NCBI GenBank assembly: GCA_900321775.1
Contig: ONXE01000014.1
Location: forward strand, 1 to 30,580
Length of the DNA stretch: 30,580 bases
Source: an uncultured Bacteroidales bacterium
Lineage (GTDB): Bacteria > Bacteroidota > Bacteroidia > Bacteroidales > Paludibacteraceae
Reading direction: 5' to 3'
Of the stretch, positions 7,472-16,503 are shown piece after piece. The first letter of the stretch is position 1; every line of letters starts with the position of its first letter. The position numbers and the translations under genes are program-made. A model generated the notes under the pieces. The model saw only the letters and a program-made list of their open reading frames with translations. It did not search any database and was not told the DNA's origin.

Positions 7472-7502
7472 TTGCACATATAGAAAATTTTTTGTAACTT
7501 TG
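7472..7502 (+). promoter_or_regulatory. Promoter of the transporter-NRPS region
   Basis: TTG (7472-7474), 20-base spacer, TAACTTTG (7495-7502), leaving a leader of about 95 nt before the transporter ATG. It is the only canonical promoter upstream of the NRPS, so it may drive both genes. Confidence 0.82.
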
Positions 7503-7603
7503 CAGCCGCTAACGTGAAAACACGCATGAAAGCATGGGGAATATTTGGGACATGAAACACAAATCATAGACAAACCAACACTTGATAAGTAGAAAAAAAG
7601 TTT

Positions 7604-8929
7604 ATGGCAAGTTCATTTTCTTCGAAAATTGGTGTCCTTTTGGCAGCGGCCGGCAGTGCAATAGGATTGGGTAGTATTTGGAAATTTCCCTATGAAGTGG
7701 GTGAAAATGGCGGCGGGGCGTTCCTTTTGCTGTACATTATATGCTCGCTGTTATTCGGTTTGCCGTTGGTAATGAACGAGTTCTTGGTGGGTAAGTTGTC
7801 AGGGAAGAGTGCGTTTGGTGCTTACCGTGAGTTGAGCGGTTCGAACAAATGGCAATGGATGTCGTGGACGAACGTGATCTGCGTGGCGGCCGTGATGAGT
7901 TTCTATTTCGTGGTGACCGGTTGGTGCATCTACTACATGGTAGAGGCTGGCGCTGGCGCGTTCGAGGGTATGGGTGCCGAACAGTTGCGGGAGCATTTTG
8001 AGGCGTTTGAAGGAAAGACGCTGACGATGATCATCTATGCCATCATAGGTATTGTGATGACAGGCGCGGTGCTGTGGTTTGACGTGAATAAGGGTATTGA
8101 GCGCCTGAGCAAGATACTGATGCCGATACTGTTTGTCATCCTGATAGCGATGGCTATACACATGATGTTCATCCCCGGTGGTCTGAAGGGTTTGCATTAT
8201 CTGTTCCATCCGGACTTTTCGAAGATTACGTCGAAAGTGATACTGGAGGCGATGGGTTTGAGTTTCTTCACGCTATCGGTGGGCGTAGGCGCGCTGGTGA
8301 CATACGGAGGATATATGCCTAAGGATCAGAACGTTACGTCCACTTCGATACAGATGATTGTGATGGTGCTGATTGTATCGGTACTGGCAGCTATGATTGT
8401 GTTCCCCGCCGTGTTTGCCTACGGTTTCAGTCCTGCGGAGGGTCCGGAACTGACGTTTGTGACGTTGCCGGATGTGTTCCAGAACATGGTCAGCCCGCGA
8501 ATCACGTGTACGTTCTTCTTTGCCCTGATGTGCGTGGCTGCGCTGACATCGACCATTTCGCTGATGGAGGTGATGGTGGCGTTTATCTGTGAGGCGTCGG
8601 AAAAGACCAAGCACCCGCTGAACAGGCATAAGAGCGTATTGTTGGTTATGCTGCTTCAGATTGTCACCAATACGCTGGTTGTGCTGTCGATGACGGGTGA
8701 GTGGGGTTGGCTGAAGGTTATGGGCAACAACCTGTTTGATGTGCTGAACGACGCGGTGTCTAACTACCTGATGCCGCTTGGCGCGTTGGGTATCTCGCTG
8801 TACACGGGTTGGTTTGTGCCAAAGGCCAGGTATCAGGGCTCACGCGTGGCTTCGGTTGTCTATCTGGTGATGCTGCGTTGGATAGTGCCGTTGGCAATTG
8901 TGATTATATTTGTGAATAATTTTATTTAA
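7604..8929 (+). CDS. Sodium-dependent transporter, NSS/SNF family
   Basis: A 441-residue, highly hydrophobic protein with about 11 membrane helices, as is usual for bacterial neurotransmitter:sodium symporters. The TM1 signature is GSAIGLGSIWKFPY (residues 17-30), followed by ENGGGAFLLLY. Family members import amino acids or related amines with Na+. In LeuT the position of Ser24 is Asn27, a sodium-1 ligand, and that of Lys27 is Arg30 of the outer gate, so both are conservative departures. The gene ends 160 bp before a nonribosomal peptide synthetase on the same strand with no canonical promoter between them. It may therefore supply a precursor amino acid or move the product; neither is shown. 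It has no obvious Shine-Dalgarno. Confidence 0.92.
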   Translation: MASSFSSKIGVLLAAAGSAIGLGSIWKFPYEVGENGGGAFLLLYIICSLLFGLPLVMNEFLVGKLSGKSAFGAYRELSGSNKWQWMSWTNVICVAAVMSFYFVVTGWCIYYMVEAGAGAFEGMGAEQLREHFEAFEGKTLTMIIYAIIGIVMTGAVLWFDVNKGIERLSKILMPILFVILIAMAIHMMFIPGGLKGLHYLFHPDFSKITSKVILEAMGLSFFTLSVGVGALVTYGGYMPKDQNVTSTSIQMIVMVLIVSVLAAMIVFPAVFAYGFSPAEGPELTFVTLPDVFQNMVSPRITCTFFFALMCVAALTSTISLMEVMVAFICEASEKTKHPLNRHKSVLLVMLLQIVTNTLVVLSMTGEWGWLKVMGNNLFDVLNDAVSNYLMPLGALGISLYTGWFVPKARYQGSRVASVVYLVMLRWIVPLAIVIIFVNNFI

Positions 8930-9089
8930 GGCCTCATAGGCCCCCCCGGGGGGCTGTCAAAGGTCAAAGGTCAAAAGTCGAGAGTCAAGAGAGATTGACG
9001 ATTGGACGATTTACGATTTGACAAATGATTTACAATTCTAATCTACGCTAACGCTCCGAACGATCGCTTCGCGTGGAGTTATATCAAAA
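8930..9089. other. Repeat-rich spacer between transporter and NRPS
   Basis: The 160-bp spacer starts with a C7-G6 block (8941-8953), then TCAAAGG units at 8957-8975, degenerate GACGATT/ACGATTTGAC units at 8998-9030, and an inverted copy of the GCGAAGCAGATCG repeat at 9053-9072. No TTG-N20-TAnnTTTG promoter is present; the nearest, TACGATTTG at 9012, has the wrong spacing and no -33 partner. There is no good T-tailed terminator, although the C/G block could form a short stem. Confidence 0.7.
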
Positions 9090-12000
9090 GTGCAGCATGG
9101 CATCTATGCCGAATGCGTTGCACATCAAGGAGAATTGTGCTACAACCTGCCATATCTGTTTGTGCTGGATGGCAGTCTGGACGAAAGTAAGCTGAAGTCG
9201 GCTGTTGAGAAGGCCGTAGCGGCTCATCCGACGCTGTTCACGCGTATAGAGGTGAGTGCAGAAGGTGATCCGATGCAGGTGGTAGAGCAGGAAGCGTTTA
9301 CACTGAATGTGGAACATGGAGTGATGAACATCGAAGAAGGGACTTTCAACGGAGAGCCGCTGCTGGTGCCGTTTGACATCAGCAAGGAACGTCTGTTCCA
9401 TATCCGGCTGATGAAAGACGAGAGTTACTACTACCTCCTGCCGGATATACATCATGTGATATGCGACGCGGTGTCGTTGCAGGTGCTGCTGTCGGACATC
9501 GAGGCAGCCTACAACGGCAAGGAGCCTGAGCCGGAAGCGATGACGCTGATGGAGATGGCGGCAGCAGAAGCCGAGCTGCGTCAGACGTCGGCGTTTGAGG
9601 AAAGCAAGCAATGGTATGCGCAGAATTTCGACTGCGGCGACACGTATACGCCGTTGCTTCCCGATCTAGAAGGTACGGACAAATCGGAGGCTCATGCTAT
9701 TTGCGTTATGGCCATCGATCCGAAGAAAGCAGAGGCATTCTGCAAGGCCAATGGCCTCTATCGCACGACCCTGTTCACGGCAGCATATGCCTACCTGTTA
9801 GCCAAATACAACAACGAGAAACAGGCATTGTTTACTACGGTTTACAACGGCCGTACTGACAAGCGGATGGAGCATTCCGTCGATATGACGGTGAAGACGC
9901 TGCCGGTGTATGCCAAGTTTGACGACGACACAAGCGTGCTCGACTTCCTGAAAGCCGGGCAGGAGCAGATGAGCGGTAGCCGCGAGCATGACCTGTACGC
10001 GTTCAGCGACGTGTTGGCTGACCTGAATCTGCAGTGCGACTCGCTGTTTGTATGGCGCGGAGAGCAGTTCGGCAACAGCTTGTTCTCGGGCAAGCCCATG
10101 CAGATGGTGCAACTGCGCAATTTTACGCTGGAGGTACCATTCTGCCTGATGGCTTATATGGCTGACGGGCATTACGAGCTGCGCGCAGAATATGACTCGA
10201 GTAAGTTCTCGGAGACGATGATAGCGCAGTTTATGGAGAGTTATGAGGCAACGCTTGAGGGTATGCTGAATCAGGGTGATCTGCGCGAGATTTGCGTGAC
10301 CACAGATTCTCAGGCAAAGTTGCTGGACAGTTTCAATGAAACGGAAGTGCCCTACGACAAGACGCAGACTCTTGTATCGCTGTTCCGTCATCAGGCCAAG
10401 GAGCTGCCCGAGAAGACGGCGGTGGTGTACAAGGACAAGAAGTACACCTATGCCGAAGTGGACGAGATAAGTGACCGCATCGCAGGTTTCCTCGCGTCGA
10501 AAGGTTTGGGCGAAGAGGATGTGGTAGCAATCCTGATTGCTCGCTCGGAGTGGATGGCCATTGCTTCGTTGGGTGTGATGAAGGCGGGCTGCGCTTATCA
10601 GCCGCTGGATCCTACGTACCCGAAAGAGCGCCTGAACTTCATGACGCAGGACTCGGGCACGAAGTTGCTGATAGCCGACGAGGACCTGTGCTCCATCGTG
10701 GATGAGTATCAGGGCGAAGTGCTGCTGACAAGAGAGATTATGGGGCTGAAGGAGTCTAAGGAGTCTAAGGAGTTCAAGGGGCCGAGGCCGGAGAGCCTGT
10801 TTACGATGATATACACCAGCGGTTCGACAGGTGTGCCCAAAGGCTGTCAGCTGGAACAACGCAACATGGTGGCATTCTGTCACGCGCACGTGCACGCGCT
10901 TAAAGTAGAAGAGGAGAGCCGTGTCGGAGCGTATGCAAGCTTCGGCTTCGATGCGTCTCTGTTGGAAATCTGGCCGACGTTCATGGTGGGTGCTACCTTG
11001 TATATCATTCCCGAGGAGCTGCGTTTTGACCTGGTTGCGCTGAACGAATACTTCGAACAGAACGGAATCACGCATACGTTTATGACTACGCAGGTGGGCC
11101 GTTCGTTTGTGAACGATATCCCCAACCATTCGCTGAAGGGCTTTATCACCGGTGGCGAGAAACTGGCGGACGTTACTCCTCCGCCTTATCTGCTGCTGAA
11201 CGGTTATGGTCCGTCGGAGACAATCTGTTATGTGACTGCGTTCCCCGTGAAGGAGAAGATGCAGAACATCCCTATCGGCAAGGCCGTGGAGAACATGCAT
11301 CTGTTTATTATGGACGCGTACGGACACCGTTTGCCGGTGGGCGCTGCGGGTGAGTTGTGGGTCAATGGTCCGCAGGTGGGCCGAGGCTACCTGAATCGTC
11401 CGGAGAAGACTGCAGAGGCTTTCGTGGAATCGCCATTTGGCCGTTGTTATCGGACAGGTGATATAGTGCGTTACCTGCCGGACGGAAACATCCAGTTTGT
11501 GGGCCGTCGGGATGGTCAGGTGAAGATTCGCGGTTTCCGTATCGAGTTGACCGAAGTGGAGGCTGTTATCCGCCAGTTCCCGGGCATCAAGGATGCTACG
11601 GTGCAGGCCTTCGACGAGGAAGGTGGCGGCAAGTTTATCGCAGCCTATATCGTCAGCGACGAGCAGATAGACATCGAAGCACTGAACAATTTCATTATGG
11701 ACGAGAAACCGCCTTATATGGTTCCGGCCGTGACGATGCAGATTGAGGCTATTCCGCTGAATCAGAATCAGAAAGTGAACAAGAAAGCGCTGCCCAAACC
11801 AGAGAAGAAAGCCGCCGTGGCCGAGGAAGAGAGCAATGTGCCGATGAACGTGTTGGAGAAAGAAATCCACCGCATGATTGCGGAGATTATCAACACGGAA
11901 GACTTCGGTGTCACCACGATTTTGGGTTATGTGGGCTTGACATCCATTATGGCTATCAAGTTGGCTATCCAGATAAGCAAACGTTTCGGAGTGACGCTTA

Positions 12001-15000
12001 ACTCGAAGGCTCTGCCCAAGACGGGTAGTGTGCAGAGTATTGAGAACGAGATACTTACGGCGATGATGCAAGGTGGAATGGCCAGCGTCGGCGGTGATGA
12101 ATCCGAGGCCGGAGCGCCCACTTCCGCACCGCTGAGTTATGCGCAGACGGGTGTGTATTTCGACTGTATGAAGAACCCCACTTCCACGTTGTACAATACG
12201 CCTGTATGCATGACTTTCCCCGTGGAAACCGACACAGAGGCGTTGAAGCAAGCTGCTATCAAGGCCGTGGAGAACCACCCGGCTCTGTTCGTTCAGTTTG
12301 TCACCGGCGACAATGGAGTGGAGCAGGTGATGGGCGACCGAAATACGCCTGTTGAGGTGGAGGATTTCAGCATGAGCGAAGAAGAAGCTTTGGCGTTCCG
12401 TCATGGCTTTGTTCGTCCCTTTAATCTGAGCAAAGACCGTTTGTTCCGCCTGGCGACAGTCCGCACGGACAAGGCTCTGTACTTGTACAGTGACATCCAT
12501 CACCTGGTGTGTGACGGTTATTCGTACGATTTGTTTATTCATGAGATATGCGACCTGCTGAACGGCAAAGATGTTGAGCCGGAAATGTGCAGTTACAACC
12601 AGTTTGTGGCTGAACAGAAGGCCGCCGAGAGTAGCGAAGCTTTTGCCGAAGCTGCTGAGTTCTTCAAGCAGCGCCTGGGTGAAATAGAGGAAGTAACAGA
12701 ACTGGCTCCGGACCTCACGAATCCGCGTCAGCAAGGCGAGAACGCTCGTGTTTGTGCACATATTGCCTGGGACGACGCCGAGAAGTTGGCCAAACAGCAG
12801 GGTGTGAAACCCTCGGCTGTTCTGCTTAGTGCCGTGTTCTACAGTCTGGCGCGATTCTCCGGCAATGATCAGGTATGTATCACCACTATATCCAACGGCC
12901 GCAGCAACCTGAAAGTGGCCAATACGATGGGTATGTTCGTAAACACCCTGGCTCTGGCATCGAAGATTGGCAGCCAAAGTGTGAAGGAATTCCTGCGTGA
13001 GAGCGAACAGACGTTTGACCAGACGTTGGCGCATGAGAACTATCCGTTTGCGCGCGTTGCCGCCGACTACGGCATGAAAGCCGACATCATGTTTGCCTAT
13101 CAGATGGGCGTGCTGAGTGATTATCGTGTAGGCGGCAAGAAAGTGCTGGCGGACGAGACGATGGAGTTGAACGATCCGAAGTTCAAGATAGCGTTCTACA
13201 TCACCGACGAAAGCGGCGAACCGCTGGTGGCCCTGGAATACGATAACGGCCGATACAGCGAGGCGATGATGCAGAGTCTGGCTCAGAGTGTAAGCAATGC
13301 CGTGAGTGCTTTTGCCGCCGCGGCTGACCAACCGTTGCGCAGTATCGTTCTGACGGACAAAACAAGTGAGAATCTGTTAGACAGTTTCAATCAGACAGAA
13401 GTGCCTTACGACAACACGCAGACCATCGTGTCGCTGTTCCGCCGTCAGGCCTCCGAAACGCCGGACAACCTGGCTGTGGTGTACCATGACGTGCGTCTGA
13501 CCTATCGTGAGGTGGATGAGCGCACCGATGCTATCGCAGCGATGGTTCAGAGCAAGGTGGAGAGTGGCAAGGAGAACGTGGTATCTATCCTGATTGGTCG
13601 CAGCGAGTGGATGGTACTGGCTTCGCTGGGAGTGTTGAAAGCCGGTTGTGCTTATCAGCCGCTTGATCCCAGCTATCCGACAGAGCGTCTGAACTTCATG
13701 ATGAAAGACGCTAATGCCAAGTTGCTGATAGCCGAGGAAGAACTGTTGGAGAAAGTGAGTGAATACGGCGGTCCTGTAGTGCTGACGAAAGATATGAAGA
13801 AGCTGTCCGGAACTCCGGCACCCGTGAACATCAAGCCCGAAGACTTGTTCATCCTGCTCTACACGTCCGGTTCGACAGGTCAGCCGAAGGGATGTCAGTT
13901 GGAACAGCGCAACCTGGTATGTTTCTGCCACTGGTATCGTCGCTACTACAACCTGCAGCCGGGAGATAAAGTGGCGGCTTATGCCAGCTACGGCTTCGAC
14001 GCCAACATGATGGACTTGTATCCGGCTCTGACTACGGGTGCCACCGTGGTTGTAGTGGGTGATGATATTCGTCTGAATCTGCCGGACCTGAACGCATATT
14101 TCAACGAGGAAGGTGTGACTCACTCGTTCATGACTACGCAGGTGGGCTGCCAGTTTGCGATGAACTGCGACAACCATTCGCTGCAGCATCTGAGCGTTGG
14201 AGGCGAGAAACTGCTGCCATTGGATCCGCCTACCGCGTACAAGATGTACAACGTGTATGGTCCGACGGAGTGTACTATCTTCACCACAACATATCAGTTG
14301 AAGGAGTTCGAGCAGAACGCGCCTATCGGCAAGCCGTTGGACAATCTGGAACTGTTTATCGTTGATAAAGACCATAACCGTCTGCCGTTGGGAGCAGTGG
14401 GTGAGTTGTTAGTATCGGGCCCGCAGGTATCTCGCGGCTATTTGAATCTGCCGGAGAAAACTGCCGACACGTACATCCAATGGAATGGCAAACGTTGTTA
14501 CCGCACAGGTGATGTGGTGCGTTACTTGTCCAGTGGAGATGTTCAGTTCGTGGGCCGCAGTGACGGTCAGGTGAAGATTCGCGGGTTCCGCATTGAGCTT
14601 AAGGAGGTGGAATCGGTCATTCGCGAGTTCCCGGGCATCAAGGATGCCACAGTACAGGCCTTTGACTACGCTAACGGAGGCAAGTTCATTGCGGCGTATA
14701 TCGTTAGCGATGAACAGGTTGATGTTCAGGCACTTAACGCCTTTATTCGTGACCGCAAGCCGCCGTATATGGTGCCTGCAGCCACGATGCAGATCCCCGA
14801 GATTCCGCTGAATCAGAACCAGAAAGTGAACAAAAAAGCCTTGCCTGCGCCGCAGATTCAGGTGGAAGAGCACGAGTTTGTGGCTCCTGTGGGTGAAGTG
14901 GAGAAGTTGTTCTGCGACATCTTCGCCGGCATCATGTCATTGGACAAGGTGGGCGCCACGGACAATTTCTTCGAGATGGGCGGAACATCGTTGATGGTAA

Positions 15001-16325
15001 CCAAAGTGGTGATTGAGGCCGACAAAGCCGGCCATCATGTGGCTTACGGTGATGTATTTGAGCATCCGACTCCTCGTTTGCTGGCACAGTTTGTAGGCGG
15101 AGCGACTCCGGTGGATGCTACTGACACTGAGATTGAGAACTTCGACTACAAGGACATTGACGCCCTGCTGCAGCGCAATGTCATGGATACGTTCCTCAAG
15201 GGCGAGCGTCAGCAGTTGGGTAACGTCCTGCTAACCGGTGCTACGGGTTATCTGGGTATTCACGTGCTGCGCGAACTGATTAATTCGGACGCTACGACCA
15301 TCACATGTTTTGTGCGCGGCAAAGATCAGGCATCTGCAGAACATCGACTGAAGAACCTGCTGTTCTATTATTTCGAATCGTCGTTCAAGGAACTATTTGG
15401 CAAGCGACTATTCGTTGTCAACGGTGATGTGACGGAGGATTTGTCGCAGGCCATGCCGAAAGGCCATCCGGCCATCCAGACCGTTTTCAACTGCGCTGCC
15501 AACGTGAAGCATTTCTCCAAAGGAACGGACATTGAGGATGTGAACATCGGCGGAGCCCAGCGTTGCGTGGAGTTCTGTTTGAAGACCGGTGCGCGTCTGG
15601 TACATATTTCTACCACTTCGGTTGGAGAGGTATGGATCATCAACAACGAGGGCGAACAAGTGCCTATGCTGGATGAGCGCAAACTGTGGTTTGGTCAGTT
15701 CCTGGACAACCGCTATATCCACTCGAAGTTCCTGGCAGAGCGTCTGATATTGGATGCTGTTGCCAAGCAGGGACTGAGCGCTAAGGTGATGCGTGTGGGC
15801 AATCTGGCGCCGCGCAGCGCTGATGGCGAGTTCCAGGCCAACTTCAACACCAACAGTTATATGGGCAGACTCAAAGTGTTCCATATGTTGGGTTGTTGCC
15901 CATATGACAGTTACGATGAGCATACGGAGATGTCGCCAATTGACGAGACCGCCAAGGCTGTTGTTCTTCTCGCTTCGACACCGAAGGAGTGCACAATGTT
16001 CCAGCCGTTCAACAACCATACCGAACTGTTGGGCGACGTGCTCCGACTGATGGAGAAAGTGGGGCGTGAGATGCGCTTTGTGGAAGACGATGAGTTTGAG
16101 CAGACCGTTGCAACTGCCGGCCAAGACCCAGAGAAGGCCAAACTGCTTTCGGCTATTCTGGCATATCAGGACGTGGCTCACGGGCAGAAGACCGCAGTCA
16201 TCGAACGCGACAACCGCTACACTTGCTCGGTGCTGCACCGTCTTGGCTTCCATTGGAGTGACACTTCCAGCGAGTACATCGTCCAAATGATGCGCAAGAT
16301 AGCCGCCTTCGGGTTCTTCCTGTAA
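9090..16325 (+). CDS. Nonribosomal peptide synthetase, C-A-T-C-A-T-R
   Basis: A 2411-residue two-module synthetase. C1 spans about residues 1-405 with HHVICDA (121-127, Ala replacing the usual Gly). A1 is 420-905 with YTSGSTGVPKG (575-585) and the A10 lysine at 895. T1 has pantetheinyl Ser952 in YVGLTS. C2 is 1010-1425 with canonical HHLVCDG (1137-1143). A2 is 1430-1920 with YTSGSTGQPKG (1591-1601) and Lys1912. T2 has Ser1967 in MGGTS. A terminal reductase has GATGYLG (2050-2056) and Y2209-x3-K2213. The expected product is a dipeptidyl thioester reduced off as an aldehyde; the leading C domain suggests N-acylation. Known gut NRPS clusters of this kind make peptide aldehydes and (dihydro)pyrazinones. 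Start is a GTG, the only in-frame start after the TAA at 9039; the C domain begins almost at once. No phosphopantetheinyl transferase or thioesterase is nearby. Confidence 0.95.
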   Translation: MQHGIYAECVAHQGELCYNLPYLFVLDGSLDESKLKSAVEKAVAAHPTLFTRIEVSAEGDPMQVVEQEAFTLNVEHGVMNIEEGTFNGEPLLVPFDISKERLFHIRLMKDESYYYLLPDIHHVICDAVSLQVLLSDIEAAYNGKEPEPEAMTLMEMAAAEAELRQTSAFEESKQWYAQNFDCGDTYTPLLPDLEGTDKSEAHAICVMAIDPKKAEAFCKANGLYRTTLFTAAYAYLLAKYNNEKQALFTTVYNGRTDKRMEHSVDMTVKTLPVYAKFDDDTSVLDFLKAGQEQMSGSREHDLYAFSDVLADLNLQCDSLFVWRGEQFGNSLFSGKPMQMVQLRNFTLEVPFCLMAYMADGHYELRAEYDSSKFSETMIAQFMESYEATLEGMLNQGDLREICVTTDSQAKLLDSFNETEVPYDKTQTLVSLFRHQAKELPEKTAVVYKDKKYTYAEVDEISDRIAGFLASKGLGEEDVVAILIARSEWMAIASLGVMKAGCAYQPLDPTYPKERLNFMTQDSGTKLLIADEDLCSIVDEYQGEVLLTREIMGLKESKESKEFKGPRPESLFTMIYTSGSTGVPKGCQLEQRNMVAFCHAHVHALKVEEESRVGAYASFGFDASLLEIWPTFMVGATLYIIPEELRFDLVALNEYFEQNGITHTFMTTQVGRSFVNDIPNHSLKGFITGGEKLADVTPPPYLLLNGYGPSETICYVTAFPVKEKMQNIPIGKAVENMHLFIMDAYGHRLPVGAAGELWVNGPQVGRGYLNRPEKTAEAFVESPFGRCYRTGDIVRYLPDGNIQFVGRRDGQVKIRGFRIELTEVEAVIRQFPGIKDATVQAFDEEGGGKFIAAYIVSDEQIDIEALNNFIMDEKPPYMVPAVTMQIEAIPLNQNQKVNKKALPKPEKKAAVAEEESNVPMNVLEKEIHRMIAEIINTEDFGVTTILGYVGLTSIMAIKLAIQISKRFGVTLNSKALPKTGSVQSIENEILTAMMQGGMASVGGDESEAGAPTSAPLSYAQTGVYFDCMKNPTSTLYNTPVCMTFPVETDTEALKQAAIKAVENHPALFVQFVTGDNGVEQVMGDRNTPVEVEDFSMSEEEALAFRHGFVRPFNLSKDRLFRLATVRTDKALYLYSDIHHLVCDGYSYDLFIHEICDLLNGKDVEPEMCSYNQFVAEQKAAESSEAFAEAAEFFKQRLGEIEEVTELAPDLTNPRQQGENARVCAHIAWDDAEKLAKQQGVKPSAVLLSAVFYSLARFSGNDQVCITTISNGRSNLKVANTMGMFVNTLALASKIGSQSVKEFLRESEQTFDQTLAHENYPFARVAADYGMKADIMFAYQMGVLSDYRVGGKKVLADETMELNDPKFKIAFYITDESGEPLVALEYDNGRYSEAMMQSLAQSVSNAVSAFAAAADQPLRSIVLTDKTSENLLDSFNQTEVPYDNTQTIVSLFRRQASETPDNLAVVYHDVRLTYREVDERTDAIAAMVQSKVESGKENVVSILIGRSEWMVLASLGVLKAGCAYQPLDPSYPTERLNFMMKDANAKLLIAEEELLEKVSEYGGPVVLTKDMKKLSGTPAPVNIKPEDLFILLYTSGSTGQPKGCQLEQRNLVCFCHWYRRYYNLQPGDKVAAYASYGFDANMMDLYPALTTGATVVVVGDDIRLNLPDLNAYFNEEGVTHSFMTTQVGCQFAMNCDNHSLQHLSVGGEKLLPLDPPTAYKMYNVYGPTECTIFTTTYQLKEFEQNAPIGKPLDNLELFIVDKDHNRLPLGAVGELLVSGPQVSRGYLNLPEKTADTYIQWNGKRCYRTGDVVRYLSSGDVQFVGRSDGQVKIRGFRIELKEVESVIREFPGIKDATVQAFDYANGGKFIAAYIVSDEQVDVQALNAFIRDRKPPYMVPAATMQIPEIPLNQNQKVNKKALPAPQIQVEEHEFVAPVGEVEKLFCDIFAGIMSLDKVGATDNFFEMGGTSLMVTKVVIEADKAGHHVAYGDVFEHPTPRLLAQFVGGATPVDATDTEIENFDYKDIDALLQRNVMDTFLKGERQQLGNVLLTGATGYLGIHVLRELINSDATTITCFVRGKDQASAEHRLKNLLFYYFESSFKELFGKRLFVVNGDVTEDLSQAMPKGHPAIQTVFNCAANVKHFSKGTDIEDVNIGGAQRCVEFCLKTGARLVHISTTSVGEVWIINNEGEQVPMLDERKLWFGQFLDNRYIHSKFLAERLILDAVAKQGLSAKVMRVGNLAPRSADGEFQANFNTNSYMGRLKVFHMLGCCPYDSYDEHTEMSPIDETAKAVVLLASTPKECTMFQPFNNHTELLGDVLRLMEKVGREMRFVEDDEFEQTVATAGQDPEKAKLLSAILAYQDVAHGQKTAVIERDNRYTCSVLHRLGFHWSDTSSEYIVQMMRKIAAFGFFL
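10751..10777 (+). repeat. Triplicate 9-bp repeat inside the first A domain
   Basis: GGAGTCTAA, GGAGTCTAA, GGAGTTCAA in tandem encode a KESKESKEFKG stretch at about residues 553-563. It lies in the linker just before the A3 core motif. The second A domain lacks it. It looks like an in-frame slippage insertion in a surface loop. Confidence 0.8.
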
Positions 16326-16377
16326 ACCTGCTTTTGTAAAAAAAATGCATTTTATGTTGTAAAACATATTCTAAAGT

Positions 16378-16408
16378 TTGCACAATTAAAAAAAAAGCAG
16401 TACCTTTG
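16378..16408 (+). promoter_or_regulatory. Promoter of the EF-G paralogue
   Basis: TTG (16378-16380), 20-base spacer, TACCTTTG (16401-16408), leaving a leader of about 90 nt. In Bacteroides the EF-G2 gene is induced on carbon limitation. No operator could be recognised here. Confidence 0.82.
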
Positions 16409-16503
16409 CAGTCGGATTGTTGATTGGCGTCAGCAATTTGGCGTTTTGCACAATCGTAATGTGCTGATAACGAACATTATAGCTTAAAATAAAACACAAA
16501 CAC

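Noticed and set aside
8941..8954. Strong terminator between transporter and NRPS
   Set aside because: The C7-G6 block has almost no loop and no T-run, so it is at most weak.
9798..13331. Long open frame on the minus strand opposite the NRPS (1177 codons)
   Set aside because: It lies wholly inside the NRPS, is His/Arg/Gln-rich, has no recognisable domain, and follows from the codon bias of the plus-strand gene.
16415..16503. Riboswitch in the EF-G leader
   Set aside because: No known aptamer core or strong stems were recognised in the 90-nt leader.
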